From Eutreptiella sp. 'Long Island Sound 2002' (lineage: Eukaryota > Euglenozoa > Euglenophyceae > Eutreptiales > Eutreptiaceae): a stretch of 64,000 bases of DNA. The position numbers and the translations under genes were made by a program. The notes below the pieces were generated by a model. It saw only the letters and a list, made by a program, of their open reading frames with translations, had not been told where the DNA came from and ran no database searches. Numbering within the stretch: position 1 is the stretch's first letter; the number at the start of each line of letters is the position of its first letter. This document shows, piece after piece, positions 51,061-61,042 of this stretch. The stretch covers positions 63,674,242 through 63,738,241 of the forward strand of contig OZ038381.1 of NCBI GenBank assembly GCA_964036045.1, written 5' to 3'.

Positions 51061-51249
51061 AAAAAGAGCAAAAACATCTAAAAAAAAAAATTTCGCATCT
51101 AGAAAAAAAGATTCTCTACTAAAAAATAAGATTCCAACGAAACCCAAAATCTAATAAAAAAAGATCATTCGCATGTTTAAAGACGTCAAAACAGCCGAAT
51201 CTTTTTTTTTTAGATGGCCAGGTAAAAAGTGAGATTTTGGTAAAACTAA

Positions 51250-52295
51250 AAGAACACAAAGCCAGGGGTGGGGAGGGGAGGCAGAAATGCAATTCCTAAG
51301 GGCACCCCACCGGACGAATCATCCACATTCCCGAGCGAACCCTGCAAAACAAGGCACAAAGCAAAAAACAGTAAAGAATGCCAACAAGACCGGAGCAGAT
51401 GGCTGAGCACTTGCAGAACATGCTGTTGCAGTACACACTACATTACGTGAAGATGATGCAACCCACTTGATGGCGTCGGGACATGCCGCTGTGCAAATGA
51501 TGCACAAGACACCTTCTTTGTGGAGAAGGGCTAAAATGCCGTGGATTTTTGCAAATGCCAAACAAATACAGAACCAGCATCCCTCCCTGTGTGCACCTTG
51601 GTCCGTCCATGTTGACCGCCATCTGAAGATATTTGGAACGAGCAAAACTTGAGAATGAAATTATGGGCAAAATTGTGCACAGCCAGGCCAGGTCCTGCCA
51701 TGAGTACAAGGGATACAAGCGGCAGTACCCCACAACACAGTCACCCACACAACAACACAATGAGCCGTAACGAAAAATTTTGGGTTGACCAAGTGACGCC
51801 CCCCCCCCCCCCGAGAAACGACAAGGGGTGGGGAACGACAAGGGGGGGGGGGGTACATGAAGATGATGTAACCCACTTGATAGCGTCGGGACATGCTGCT
51901 GTGCAAATGATGCACAAGACGCCTTCCTTGTGGAGAAGGGCTAAAATGCCGTGGATTTTTGGAAATGCCAAACAAATACAGAACCAGCATCCCTCCCTGT
52001 GCGCACCTTGGTCCGTCCATGTTGACCGCCATCTGAAGATATTTGGAACGAGCAAAACTTGAGCATGAAATTATGGGCAAAATTGTGCACCCACTGAGTA
52101 GTGCTTGAAAACAAACTCTACGAGGCAATGCCACTCGGCTTTGTGCACCGAATAATGCCTCTAAACAAAGTTTGAGCAAGGAACCTGAACGTTAGGACTG
52201 ACTGGGCAGACAGCACAAGCTGCAAAAAATGAGCATACAATGCAGGAACAGATGTGTTGAATGCAGGGTTCTCAGGAGTTGATCACTATGGCTGG
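51250..52295 (+). repeat. Right arm of the inverted repeat, with an internal direct duplication
   Basis: Reverse-complement partner of 46150-46835. Within it, a block of about 230 bp occurs twice in direct orientation (51459-51690 and 51865-52095), nearly identical, with landmarks ACCCACTTGATRGCGTCGGG, CCTTCYTTGTGGAGAAGG and CGCCATCTGAAGATATTTGG. The two copies are separated by sequence containing C-runs, G-runs and GCAGTACCCCACAACACAGT. The duplication makes this arm longer than the left arm. Confidence 0.65.
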
Positions 52296-52316
52296 CAGAC
52301 ACTGCAGCACAGTTGA

Positions 52317-54577
52317 GTCTGCCCCACAAACACACTTGTTAGGCATGGGTTGTAAACACTGGAGTGAAAGGGGGGCAATCAGTGCAGCAAATTGTGAAGC
52401 ATGGGTGTGAAAGGCAAGAAGGAAAGGGGGACAGGGGGGTCGGAGTGAGACATTTGTTCCAGCTACCAGCATGTAGTCCCTTCCTCGATCTTGAGACATC
52501 GGTTCCGCTGAGACTTGAAATTGTGCCCCTGAGCTCTGGCCAACATGACTGAGTGCCCTACTTTAAAAAATCCAGGGATTCCCTATGATCCGTTCAAATG
52601 ACCTCTCTGCATAGGTCCCCCAGCGAAGGTAAACCCCTGTTCTCTGAGCAGATGAAATTGTGCACATGGGCTCTGGCCAAGGTGGCTGAGTACCCTACTT
52701 TACAACATTCAGACATTACCTGTGATCCTCTCTGATGAACTCTCTGCATAGGCCCCCCAGCTCCAAAGGGACACCCCTGTTGTGAAACACAAGTTCTGCG
52801 TAATGCACCCAAGACCTTCCACATTCATGACATCCCTGCATAGGGTACCTCCTCACCGCATGCAGCAGGCAACAAGGAAAGAGGGCCACTGGGTGCATAT
52901 TGGGTCAGTCCCGAAACCCAGGTTCCCCCAATGTATGAAGTTGTGAACATGGGCAGGCTCCTTGTAACCCCCCCGGTGCAACTTTTTGAGACATACATGA
53001 TGATTGTGTAAAAATCTTTTTTTTAGCGCGGAATCTTTCTTTTTAGCACGGAATCTTTTTTTAGCGCAGAATTTTTTTTTAGCGCGGAATCTTTTTTTTT
53101 TAGCGCAAAATCTTTTTTTTTATGCTAAAGAAAAAGATAAGTGCTAAAAAATAAGATTTCGCATCTAAAAAAAAAGCTTGGACCATGGTCCACCGCCCAG
53201 CCACCTGGTCATGTCGCACGTACGGCTTGGTGTCACAACCCTCACAAGGTCATGCGTACATGGATTGCCGACCAAGAATGGACACAAAAAGCCCATCCAC
53301 TTTGCGAGCGGCATGACTGGCTAGCTTGCGAGTTGCGAGGACTTGTCGGTGCACAGGTGCAAACTCTGCATCCGGGACTTCAACCGTGGCCTCGGTGGAA
53401 CTGTTGTTTGCCGAACCCGGAGTGGAACCGTTGTCTAGCGAACCGGAAGGGGCATGACCAATGGCAGGGCTGGGGGACAATGGGGGGACACGTTAGGTCT
53501 TAGGTCTTCAGCAGGTATACTCAGCGTCGGTTCTGGAGGAGGCAGGGCACTTTTCAGGATGATGCGGAAACATGTTGTGCAAATAGTTGGGCACCGTGGG
53601 TACATTGCAACAGCAGCACGTTGGAGAGTGTCGCCCAGTTCGGCCACTCGCACGGCTGCATCTGCCCCACAAACACACTTGTTAGGCATGGGTTGTAAAC
53701 ACTGGAGTGAAAGGGGGGCAGTCAGCGCAGCAAATCGTCAGGCACCGGCATCGGTGTGAAAGGCAAGAAGGAAAGGGGGGCAGGGGGGTCGGAGTGAGAC
53801 ATTTGCTCCAGCTGCCAGCATGTAGTCCCTTCCTTGATCTTGAGATGTTGGTTCCGCTAAAACTTGAAATTGTGCCCCTGGGCTCTGGCCAACATGGCTG
53901 AGTGCCCTACTTTACAAAATCCAGGCATTACCTATGATCTGCTCAAATGACCTCTCTGCATAGGTCCCCCAGCGAAGGTAAACCCCTGTTCTCTGAGCAG
54001 ATGAAATTGTGCACATGGGCTCTGGGCCCTACTTTACAACATTCAGACATTACCTGTGATCCTCTCCGATGAACTCTCTGCATAGGTCCCCCAGCTCCAA
54101 AGGGACACCCCTGTTGTGAAACACAAAATTCTGCGTAATGCTCTCAAAACCTTCCACTTTCATGACATCCCTGCATATGGTACCTCCTCACCGCATGCAC
54201 CAGGCAACAAGGAAAGAGGGCACTGGGTGCATATTGGGTCAGTCCCGAAACCCAGGTTCCCCTACCGTATGAAATTGTGAACATGGGCTCTGGCTAAGGT
54301 GGCGGAATAACCTACTACGCATAATACAGGCATTGCCTCTCATGGGTTGGCTTGGTGCAGTAGCACTCCTTGTAACCCCCCCCGTGCAACTTTTTGAGAC
54401 ATACATGATTAAAAAATGTAAAAATCTTTCTTTTGCGCTGAATTTTTTTTGCACGGAATCGTTTTTTGGTTAGCACGGAATCTTTTTTTTTAGCGGGAAA
54501 TCTTTTTTTATGCTTAAAAAAAGAAAGATGAGTGCTAAAAAAAAAAAGTAAGATTTCGCATTTAAAACAAAAAGCTT
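52317..54577 (+). repeat. 0.9-kb direct duplication (52317-53177 and 53659-54577)
   Basis: Both blocks start with CACAAACACACTTGTTAGGC and end with GCATCTAAAA/GCATTTAAAA, A-run, GCTTGGACC. They share GGAAAGGGGG-CAGGGGGGTCGG, CATGTAGTCCCTTCC and CTCTCTGCATAGGTCCCCCA. Each block contains an internal repeat of about 130 bp (GAAATTGTGC...GCTCTGGCCAA...CCTACTTTACAA...). Each ends in an array of T-runs with TAGCGCGGAATC. No protein-coding sequence was recognised. The 480 bp between them (53178-53658) include an open stretch rich in Ser/Pro with no known match. The blocks look like two copies of a noncoding mobile element. Confidence 0.75.
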
Positions 54578-55768
54578 GGACCGGCATTCAGACCCAATAG
54601 AGGCGCTGTGGCCTGCTACGGCATGCCACATGGTGCAGCATGCTGAAGGGGCTCAATAGACCGTTCAGCAGTGGCCGTAGGCGTCTATCTTGGGATCTAG
54701 AGCTCGTAGCCCAAAAGACAAGTTTGCACAAAATGTAGAACGGTCAGGGAGGTCACTTGAGGCCTGGAGGGTGAGGCAATTCAATTGGGGAGGGGGAGGG
54801 GTCGTCGGGGCTCCTTTTCCCCATCCGCCCCAACAGGACCCCACGGCAAAACCCATCTCGAATGCACATCAAACGGCAGCGGAATGGGTCAAGATGAGAA
54901 AAATGAGGTGTAGCATGTTGAAATCTGCGTGGTAACAGGGTTCAGATGACGCATGTATGTGTGACTGCTGATGGCAGCAAACGGCGTTCAGCAATTTGGG
55001 GCAACTCAGGGCAAATAAAGGGTTTATGTGGTTGAATGCAATTGCCACTGTTGTGATATTCCACCGTGATATTCCACCGCACTGGCTTCCCGCTGCGTGT
55101 GTGCACAGATGGCTGACCTCAGGGAGTTAGAGGGATCGCACCGGATCAAAAGTCTGGTCTGGTGAGCCCAGACCGACTCAAGTGTCACTTTCCGACTGCG
55201 TTCACTCCCACAAAAGTAGTAGACTCCCGCCTCCCAATTCGCCGCCAGGAGAGAAAAGAAACAAGAATTGACAAGCACAAGCCGGTATTCCACTGTAATT
55301 CGCGTGGTGGTTGTCTGCACCCTAAGTGTTTGTTGACCATACAAGTGGTTCACGCCCAACCATAGTAACGCACAGCACAGCAGCCGAGGCCTGGCGTGGC
55401 AGGGCCCTGGTGGGGCATGGCACAGCATGAAGAGCATTGCACAGGCAGACATTCTTTCTTGCGCAGGGGTGGGCGTTCAATGAAATTTAAAATGTAGAGC
55501 TTGCACCGCCCCACCCCGATCTTTCTTGTGCTGGCTGGTGGGACGTCCCCACCCACCCACCCCAACCGGGTTCACATATGCAAAACCGTGTGTTCACGGC
55601 GGGAACACTAATCAAGCGTACAAGCAACCGCACTTGGCAGACGTTGCAGTCTGGCAGCGGCGGTCACTTTGTCCCACAGCTGCCATCAGTCCAGCACACA
55701 GGCCTCACTGCGTCACTCCACGGGGCAAACGCTACCACAAATTCAGGGAGCGCTGGCAGTCATGCAGG
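54578..55768. other. Noncoding region downstream of the TPR gene
   Basis: No gene was recognised. On the minus strand it follows the stop of the TPR-containing exon (55769) and should contain its 3' untranslated region. Short frames on both strands (54665-54935, 55024-55452) lack protein-like features. Confidence 0.4.
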
Positions 55769-56464
55769 TCAGAACCTGGGCTTTCGGCGTCCAAAATGCT
55801 GCTTCAGAAATTTCGAGAGGCGCGACCGCTGGGCCACATTGGGCACTGGCTCGGGCCAGGGCACCTCCTCCAGCAGCAGGGCCCAGTTCGTGTCGGGATG
55901 CAGGTCCGCAAGGGGGGCCCGGGAGGTGATCAAGTGGCTCTGAAACGCCGGCCAGAACTCCCCAAACCGCTCCTGCAGAGCCTTCTCTGCATCCACAGTG
56001 CCGGGGCCTACGGCGGAGGGCATGCCACAGGCCCCTGCAGCCGCAGGAGAAGGTTTCGGGGGCGGTGGGGGAACGGGCATGTGGTCTACGTGTCGACCAT
56101 GGTCAAAGGTCAGGTCAGCGGTCGTTCCGCTGAAGCGTGCTGTGGGCGGCGTTGCACCGTTGGAGTGGCGCTGGGGCCGGCCTCGGGGCCTCCCAGAGGG
56201 CCCGTCAACTTGGGGCTGAGGATGCCCTGGCGGGACCGCCTGTGGGCCATTGCGCAAACCCCATTCGGTGCACAGGGCAGTGAACAGGGGGTGCTCCCGA
56301 ACGGGGCCCAGATCTGTGCAGTCATTCACATGGCTAAGGGGACAGCCCAACTGAAGCGCAGTGCGGAGGGCGGCGACGGCCTTCGGAGCTCTGCCCTTTC
56401 GGGCGTGGCACACGGCCATGTGGTAATGCACTTCCGCATTAGCGCCATTCAGCTTCATTGCCAC
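55769..56464 (-). CDS. Last exon of a TPR-domain protein
   Basis: A pyrimidine-rich tract ending CTGCATCCCCCAG (56465-56477 on the minus strand) precedes an exon that opens GTGGCAATGAAG and runs 231 codons to a stop at 55769. Its start is a tetratricopeptide-type helix pair: NGANAEVHYHMAVCHARKG then APKAVAALRTALQLG, followed by DLGPVREHPLFTALC, an ending seen in TPR proteins. The middle is Pro/Gly-rich and probably disordered (PVPPPPPKPSPAAAG). The C-terminus is helical and basic (DAEKALQERFGEFWPAFQ; LSKFLKQHFGRRKPRF). TPR units mediate protein-protein contacts. Ordinary composition and a good acceptor make it the best host-gene candidate in the window. It connects upstream to the exon at 57822-57950. 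Confidence 0.7.
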   Translation of the reverse strand: MAMKLNGANAEVHYHMAVCHARKGRAPKAVAALRTALQLGCPLSHVNDCTDLGPVREHPLFTALCTEWGLRNGPQAVPPGHPQPQVDGPSGRPRGRPQRHSNGATPPTARFSGTTADLTFDHGRHVDHMPVPPPPPKPSPAAAGACGMPSAVGPGTVDAEKALQERFGEFWPAFQSHLITSRAPLADLHPDTNWALLLEEVPWPEPVPNVAQRSRLSKFLKQHFGRRKPRF

Positions 56465-57821
56465 CTGGGGGATGCAGAGAGCAGAGGTAAATGGGGTGAG
56501 GCAGAGTCGCAGCCATAAGAGAGAGGGATGAGGCCCCCCAACACGGTTCCACCTCCCGCGGGGCGATTGCCGTCCCGTTCTGCTTCAGACTGCTCTCATG
56601 TCCCAGCTCTAAATTAAAGAACTGATTGCGCACAATTCCGGAACACGCCTGCCCCCTTTCAAGAAGAGGCACAGGGCTCGAAAACATGCGGTTGACATGG
56701 CTCGAAACAGCCGGATTCTACATACTCCACCCCCTTGTTGAGGAGACGCATAGATCCCAACGAAATGCAGGCCGGGCACCCACTGTGCCTTGGACAATGT
56801 CACGTCTCGGACAAGGGCCGGGGAGGGAGGGTACTTAAATCCTTCGGACCAGAAGTCATTAAATGGAATGCCTTGCCAACACATTGCCAAACAGCCTTTC
56901 TGATTCTGACTGAGGCATGCCTAAAGCGCCGTTATGGACAGGTGACCCCCTGGTGTTTTGGTGATGCGGAGCGGGTGTTGTGTCGACTGCATGATTCACT
57001 AGGTAGCAATGGGCACTGTAGTCAGAGTAACTTCAGCGTGCTCTCTTGCATCACCAGTTGTGTAGTAGTGGGCCAAAGGGAAAATTGGTCTGGAACGGAA
57101 CCCCCCCCCTCCCCCAGCAAACGTTTTTCGCCCACTCTTGGCAGTACCAATTTGCTGTTGTTCTCACAGTCCCTTTATGTGTGGTTGAGGAGAGTTCAAA
57201 ACGGCAACAAAATGGCTGGCTGTCGTCACTTTTGAACACTGTGCACACTTGAGCCCCTTATGAAGACCATCCCATCCCCCACAGGGTTTAAATGGAATCC
57301 CTGGAATTCCTTTTTTCAACCTCCCGAATGAAAAGTCTACACGTTGAAACCGTCCTTGCATGCACTTCAGGAGGGCAACAAGCTATTGCTGCTGGCAACA
57401 CCAGGCAAATCCGAAGGGTATGGTTTGACCTTACACTGCAACACCCTCCACCACATCATCATACCTCCCTTGCTGCATTACAGCTGCATTACAGCTGCAT
57501 TACAGCTGCATTACATGCACAACGCCAAATCCCGGCCACGATGGCCGAGCTACTGTACACACCAGAGCCACACCAGAGCGTCCCAAAGCAGCTCAGGGTA
57601 CTCCCTTTTCAGACTACAACAGGTCCTGCCGAAGAAACAGACACATGACTGTTGGTATCCCCTGTGCCCAAGTGTGTGCAAAATGATGGGTGTCAGGATG
57701 CGTCGACCAAAAATATGTGGAGTAGCACCGGCGCTGCAAAAATGCGAGACGAAGTTTCTTGAGGGCGGTGCCTGGGTGCAGGAATGCGGCTGACAAAGAC
57801 GAACTTAAACCGTGACTCTAC
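56465..57821 (-). other. Introns and possible small exon of the TPR gene
   Basis: Mostly noncoding on the minus strand. A possible exon begins at 57771 after the acceptor CCTGCACCCAG: it would complete the split codon of the upstream exon and read GTALKKLRLAFLQRR, a TPR-like helix, leaving a 50-bp intron (57821-57772, GT...AG). Its donor was not resolved. A 12-bp tandem repeat (TTACAGCTGCAT, three copies plus) lies at 57477-57515. Confidence 0.4.
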
Positions 57822-57950
57822 CATCTTCCAAACCGCACGCCAAGTGGCAGACCTGCAGTAATTCGAGGGCATTCTCGCAGTCGCCTGCTGTAATGTGTTC
57901 GGTGGCACTGTGGACGAGGGCCTCAAAATTGGAATTGCTACAATGTACCT
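57822..57950 (-). CDS. Internal exon of the TPR-domain protein
   Basis: A 129-nt exon bounded by an acceptor (TTTCATGTCATTGCAG, ending at 57951) and a donor (GATG/GTAGAG, GT at 57821-57820). Both boundaries are phase 1, so the exon is symmetric. It encodes VHCSNSNFEALVHSATEHI and AGDCENALELLQVCHLACG, a clear TPR-type helix pair. It lies upstream, on the same strand, of the exon at 55769-56464, and the two together form tandem TPR units. Earlier exons may lie beyond 58 kb but were not recognised. Confidence 0.6.
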
Positions 57951-58149
57951 CTGCAATGACATGAAATTGCAACCGAGCCCCAACCCTCTTTGACACGTTG
58001 GAACGTCGTCGACAAATGAAAAATGTAACACAAAACAATTGCCAAGTCATGCAATTTTTTTCTTTCTGTCACCACATGTAGCTGTCGGGGCCTGTTATTG
58101 TACCTAAAGAAAATTTGAATTGCTCTCTGGAAAGGGTGCGGGGTCACTG

Positions 58150-58630
58150 GGCGTGTCGTTGGGAAGTGACAGCTACATAACCCATGCCTTCTCAGGGACC
58201 CCAGTGCTCAGCACGGGAAAGAATCAGAAATGGCCCAAATTCGGGCAAAAGGCTCATAACCGCTGCCTTATCAGGGTCCCCAACGCCCAGGGGAAAAATC
58301 AAAAGTGGTGCAAAAATCTGGGCGAGATGGCTAGGCAACCCTGCCTTCTTGGGGTCCCCACACAAGGGGACAAAATCAGAGGTGGCTACTTCACCCCTGC
58401 CTCATCCGGGGCCCACATGAGGGCGGAAGGGCTTCATAAACCCTGCCTTCTTGGGTGTACCCCAACGCAGGGACAACAATGGCCAGCATCGGGCCACTGA
58501 AAAAAATCCCTTAAGAACAGTCCTTAAGAAAAAAAAGTCCTTATCAACTGCCCCGAAGGTGGCTGCATAACCCGTGCTGTCTTGGGGTGCACCCCAAAAG
58601 GGGATGATCCATATGCCCGTCTCAACAGGC
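58150..58630 (+). repeat. Degenerate tandem repeat of about 75 bp
   Basis: CATAACCC-TGCCTTCTYRGGG-CCCC...AGGGGA-AAATCAGA-TGG recurs about six times between 58170 and 58620 with variable spacing. Plus-strand frames follow the repeat (GVPNAQGKNQKW-type peptides) and are not considered genes. Confidence 0.65.
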
Positions 58631-59880
58631 CACTCAACCTTCTATTTTTACTTTTGCTGTTACGTGGCTTAAAGTCTTTTCTATTTTTTGCGCATGTAAT
58701 CTTTTTACAGTTTGTACGTGTAGTTTACACTCTTCACTGTCACAGCATGTACTTTATTTTTGTGATGTTATATTATTTAATTTTTTGTTTGCTGTCACGT
58801 TGTCATCCAGAAAATTACACACACTACAGGCAAAAAAAAAATTACACGGCGCGGCAGTTTTTTTCCGTTCACACGTCGACAGCAAAACAAATTACACCAC
58901 GTACAAGGTAAACCAATGTAGATCTACAACAACATAAAATCAAAATGGAGCCCCAACCCAGTCGACACATTCAAACATAGTTGACATACTGGACCTCTAC
59001 AATTTACTAAAGTCCTACAAATCGGCTTCCTTGGGGGTCCAAAGTAGCGGAGGGGTGGAAAAATTGCGATCCCACAAGACAAAAAAATTGTTTTTCGTTT
59101 TTTTTTGCACCAGTGCTTGTTTTCAAAGACAAATGCTACATGGGTTTTACTCCACTAAAACTTCTGTGTGCTGGAATTCCTTGTACCTGAACACTGTGTA
59201 CTCAAACAATATCACACAAGCATGTTAGACATCTAACATCAATATCGCAAGTAAGATGTCTAAAATGCTTGATGAGCAGTGAAGGGACCGACTCCTATAC
59301 ATCTGTAGAGGTGAAGGGCAGCACAAGCACGGGCAGGTGCATTCGCATAACAACATATCAAAAGTGCAACTTACTGTTGTGAAACCACCAATACCACTTC
59401 TCATGCATATCCATACAATGCAACATATACCGCATGTCAGCATCGTCATGCCCAGGTCGACTCCCAAAGGTCCATTATCATCATGTAGTGATTCCAATTC
59501 ACACAATACAGATCAAAAATTGACAAACTGAAATCCGGTTGATTCCACAACCCACCATGACACATCAACAGTAGATGCCACCCGAACGCTTTACAAAAAA
59601 TGAGACCAGACAGCCCACGACATCCCAAAACAATGTAGTCAAAACAATATCACCCTCTTGTCAGGCATTTGACAAATAACCCCAAGAAAACCCAAACCGC
59701 CAATGCACGCCCAATTCCAAAATGCAAGCAAGCACGTCCGACTCAATTGTGCAATTCACACCACTGTTTTCATGTCAGACACTTGACACAACACATCACA
59801 ATGTAAGAGGCTAAAAGTTTAGAAGGTCACCTCACGCCATGTGAAACCTTAGCTATCGAACCTTTCGGTCACATGGTCAA
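58631..59880. other. AT-rich sequence without recognised gene
   Basis: Low-GC sequence with A-runs, and short open frames on both strands that show no family features. ATCTAACATC/GATGTCTAA-type short inverted words occur at 59226-59262. Confidence 0.4.
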
Positions 59881-60195
59881 CTAGCTCTGGCGCCCCATGG
59901 TTCCACGGGTAGAGGAGGTAGTTTGAGATTCCTCGCTCCACGGGCAGGGACATGAAAATTTTGCTTTGGCAACATTGTGGTGGCGGACATGGATTTCACC
60001 TAGGTTCTTCGATATCTCCCCCTGAGGAGTGCGGTGCCAGTCCCAATCAATCTTCAACCTCTTGGCTAGGTCGTATGTTGCCGCTGCAATGAACGCATCT
60101 ACCTCATACCGCCGCAGCCCAGTCTTGACGTTGAGCTTGAATCTACCACCACACATCTCCTTCTTTAGGCCTTGATGCCCCAATTGCCCCATCAA
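59881..60195 (-). CDS. Unrecognised basic open frame
   Basis: A 104-codon frame with good protein composition: CGGRFKLNVKTGLRRYEVDA, a helical FIAAATYDLAKRLKIDWDW and a His-rich basic end (EIHVRHHNVAKAKFSCPC). It lies on the same strand as the decayed coding stretch at 61.0-63.7 kb and could be its 3' exon. I do not recognise the family. Confidence 0.4.
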   Translation of the reverse strand: MMGQLGHQGLKKEMCGGRFKLNVKTGLRRYEVDAFIAAATYDLAKRLKIDWDWHRTPQGEISKNLGEIHVRHHNVAKAKFSCPCPWSEESQTTSSTRGTMGRQS

Positions 60196-61042
60196 TCGCC
60201 TCTCAAAGTAGTACTCATACCTCTTGATCCGCTTGATCCCAAGCTTGGCCTATGCCTTTGCAGTGCGTGTGTACGTCCTCTTCCTCGTCAGCAATGGTGT
60301 TGTTGTTGTTGTTGTTGCTGTTGTTGCCCAGGGTTGTTGCTCACAGCACGGTTTGGGTGTGTGATGCGCGGCAAGGGTAGCAGGGGGTATTGCTAAGTCC
60401 CAGTCACAGGTGATGACATGGGGATACCAAACGAAGAAGAAGAAGGCGAGGCCATTTAAAAAGCTTGACGAAGCAAATTGCTAGTGCAACATGCACCCAT
60501 CTCCTCCACCGACAATCACCTTCTGCCCCCTGTCCTTGGCAGCGAGCCTTTCCCCTCAACCCCTGCCTCCCCTTCTGCATCCCACTACTTGTTGTTGCCC
60601 CTCCATCCACTTCTTCCGCCCCTTGTTTGCCATCCTACCTCCCTTCCGCCTGCTTCCCCTAGCAGCGAGTTGGGGGATTGGAAACCCGGTGCTACATGAG
60701 TTGGCCCCAGGATCAGGGGCTTGTGATTGCTCACGCCTAGCCATGGTAGCCGAGGCAGCCTCCACACCACCGAAATTCTGTGGAGGTGGCAGAGCCAGGG
60801 GGGGGGGGGGGGGCAAGGGGGGGTTTAGGTTTGTGGGCCAAGGGGGAACAGTGGGGGTCAGGGGTTGAGAAAGCCACTAGGGTTAGAGGTGCTGGTGTAC
60901 GGGGTTGGGGGGAGACCAACACCACGGTTTAAAAAATCTTCACCCGGCGGAGCATTTTGTTCTGCCCCCCCCCCCCCCCCTTGATTCTTCTCATAGATGA
61001 AGGCAACCCGCCACTGTGACAACTCAAGGGCATCCAACTCAA
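60196..61042. other. Noncoding with GTT microsatellite and C/G-runs
   Basis: A (GTT)n microsatellite lies at about 60297-60330. Pyrimidine-rich sequence covers 60485-60660, a G-run lies at 60799-60815 and a C-run at 60966-60980. No gene was recognised. Confidence 0.5.
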
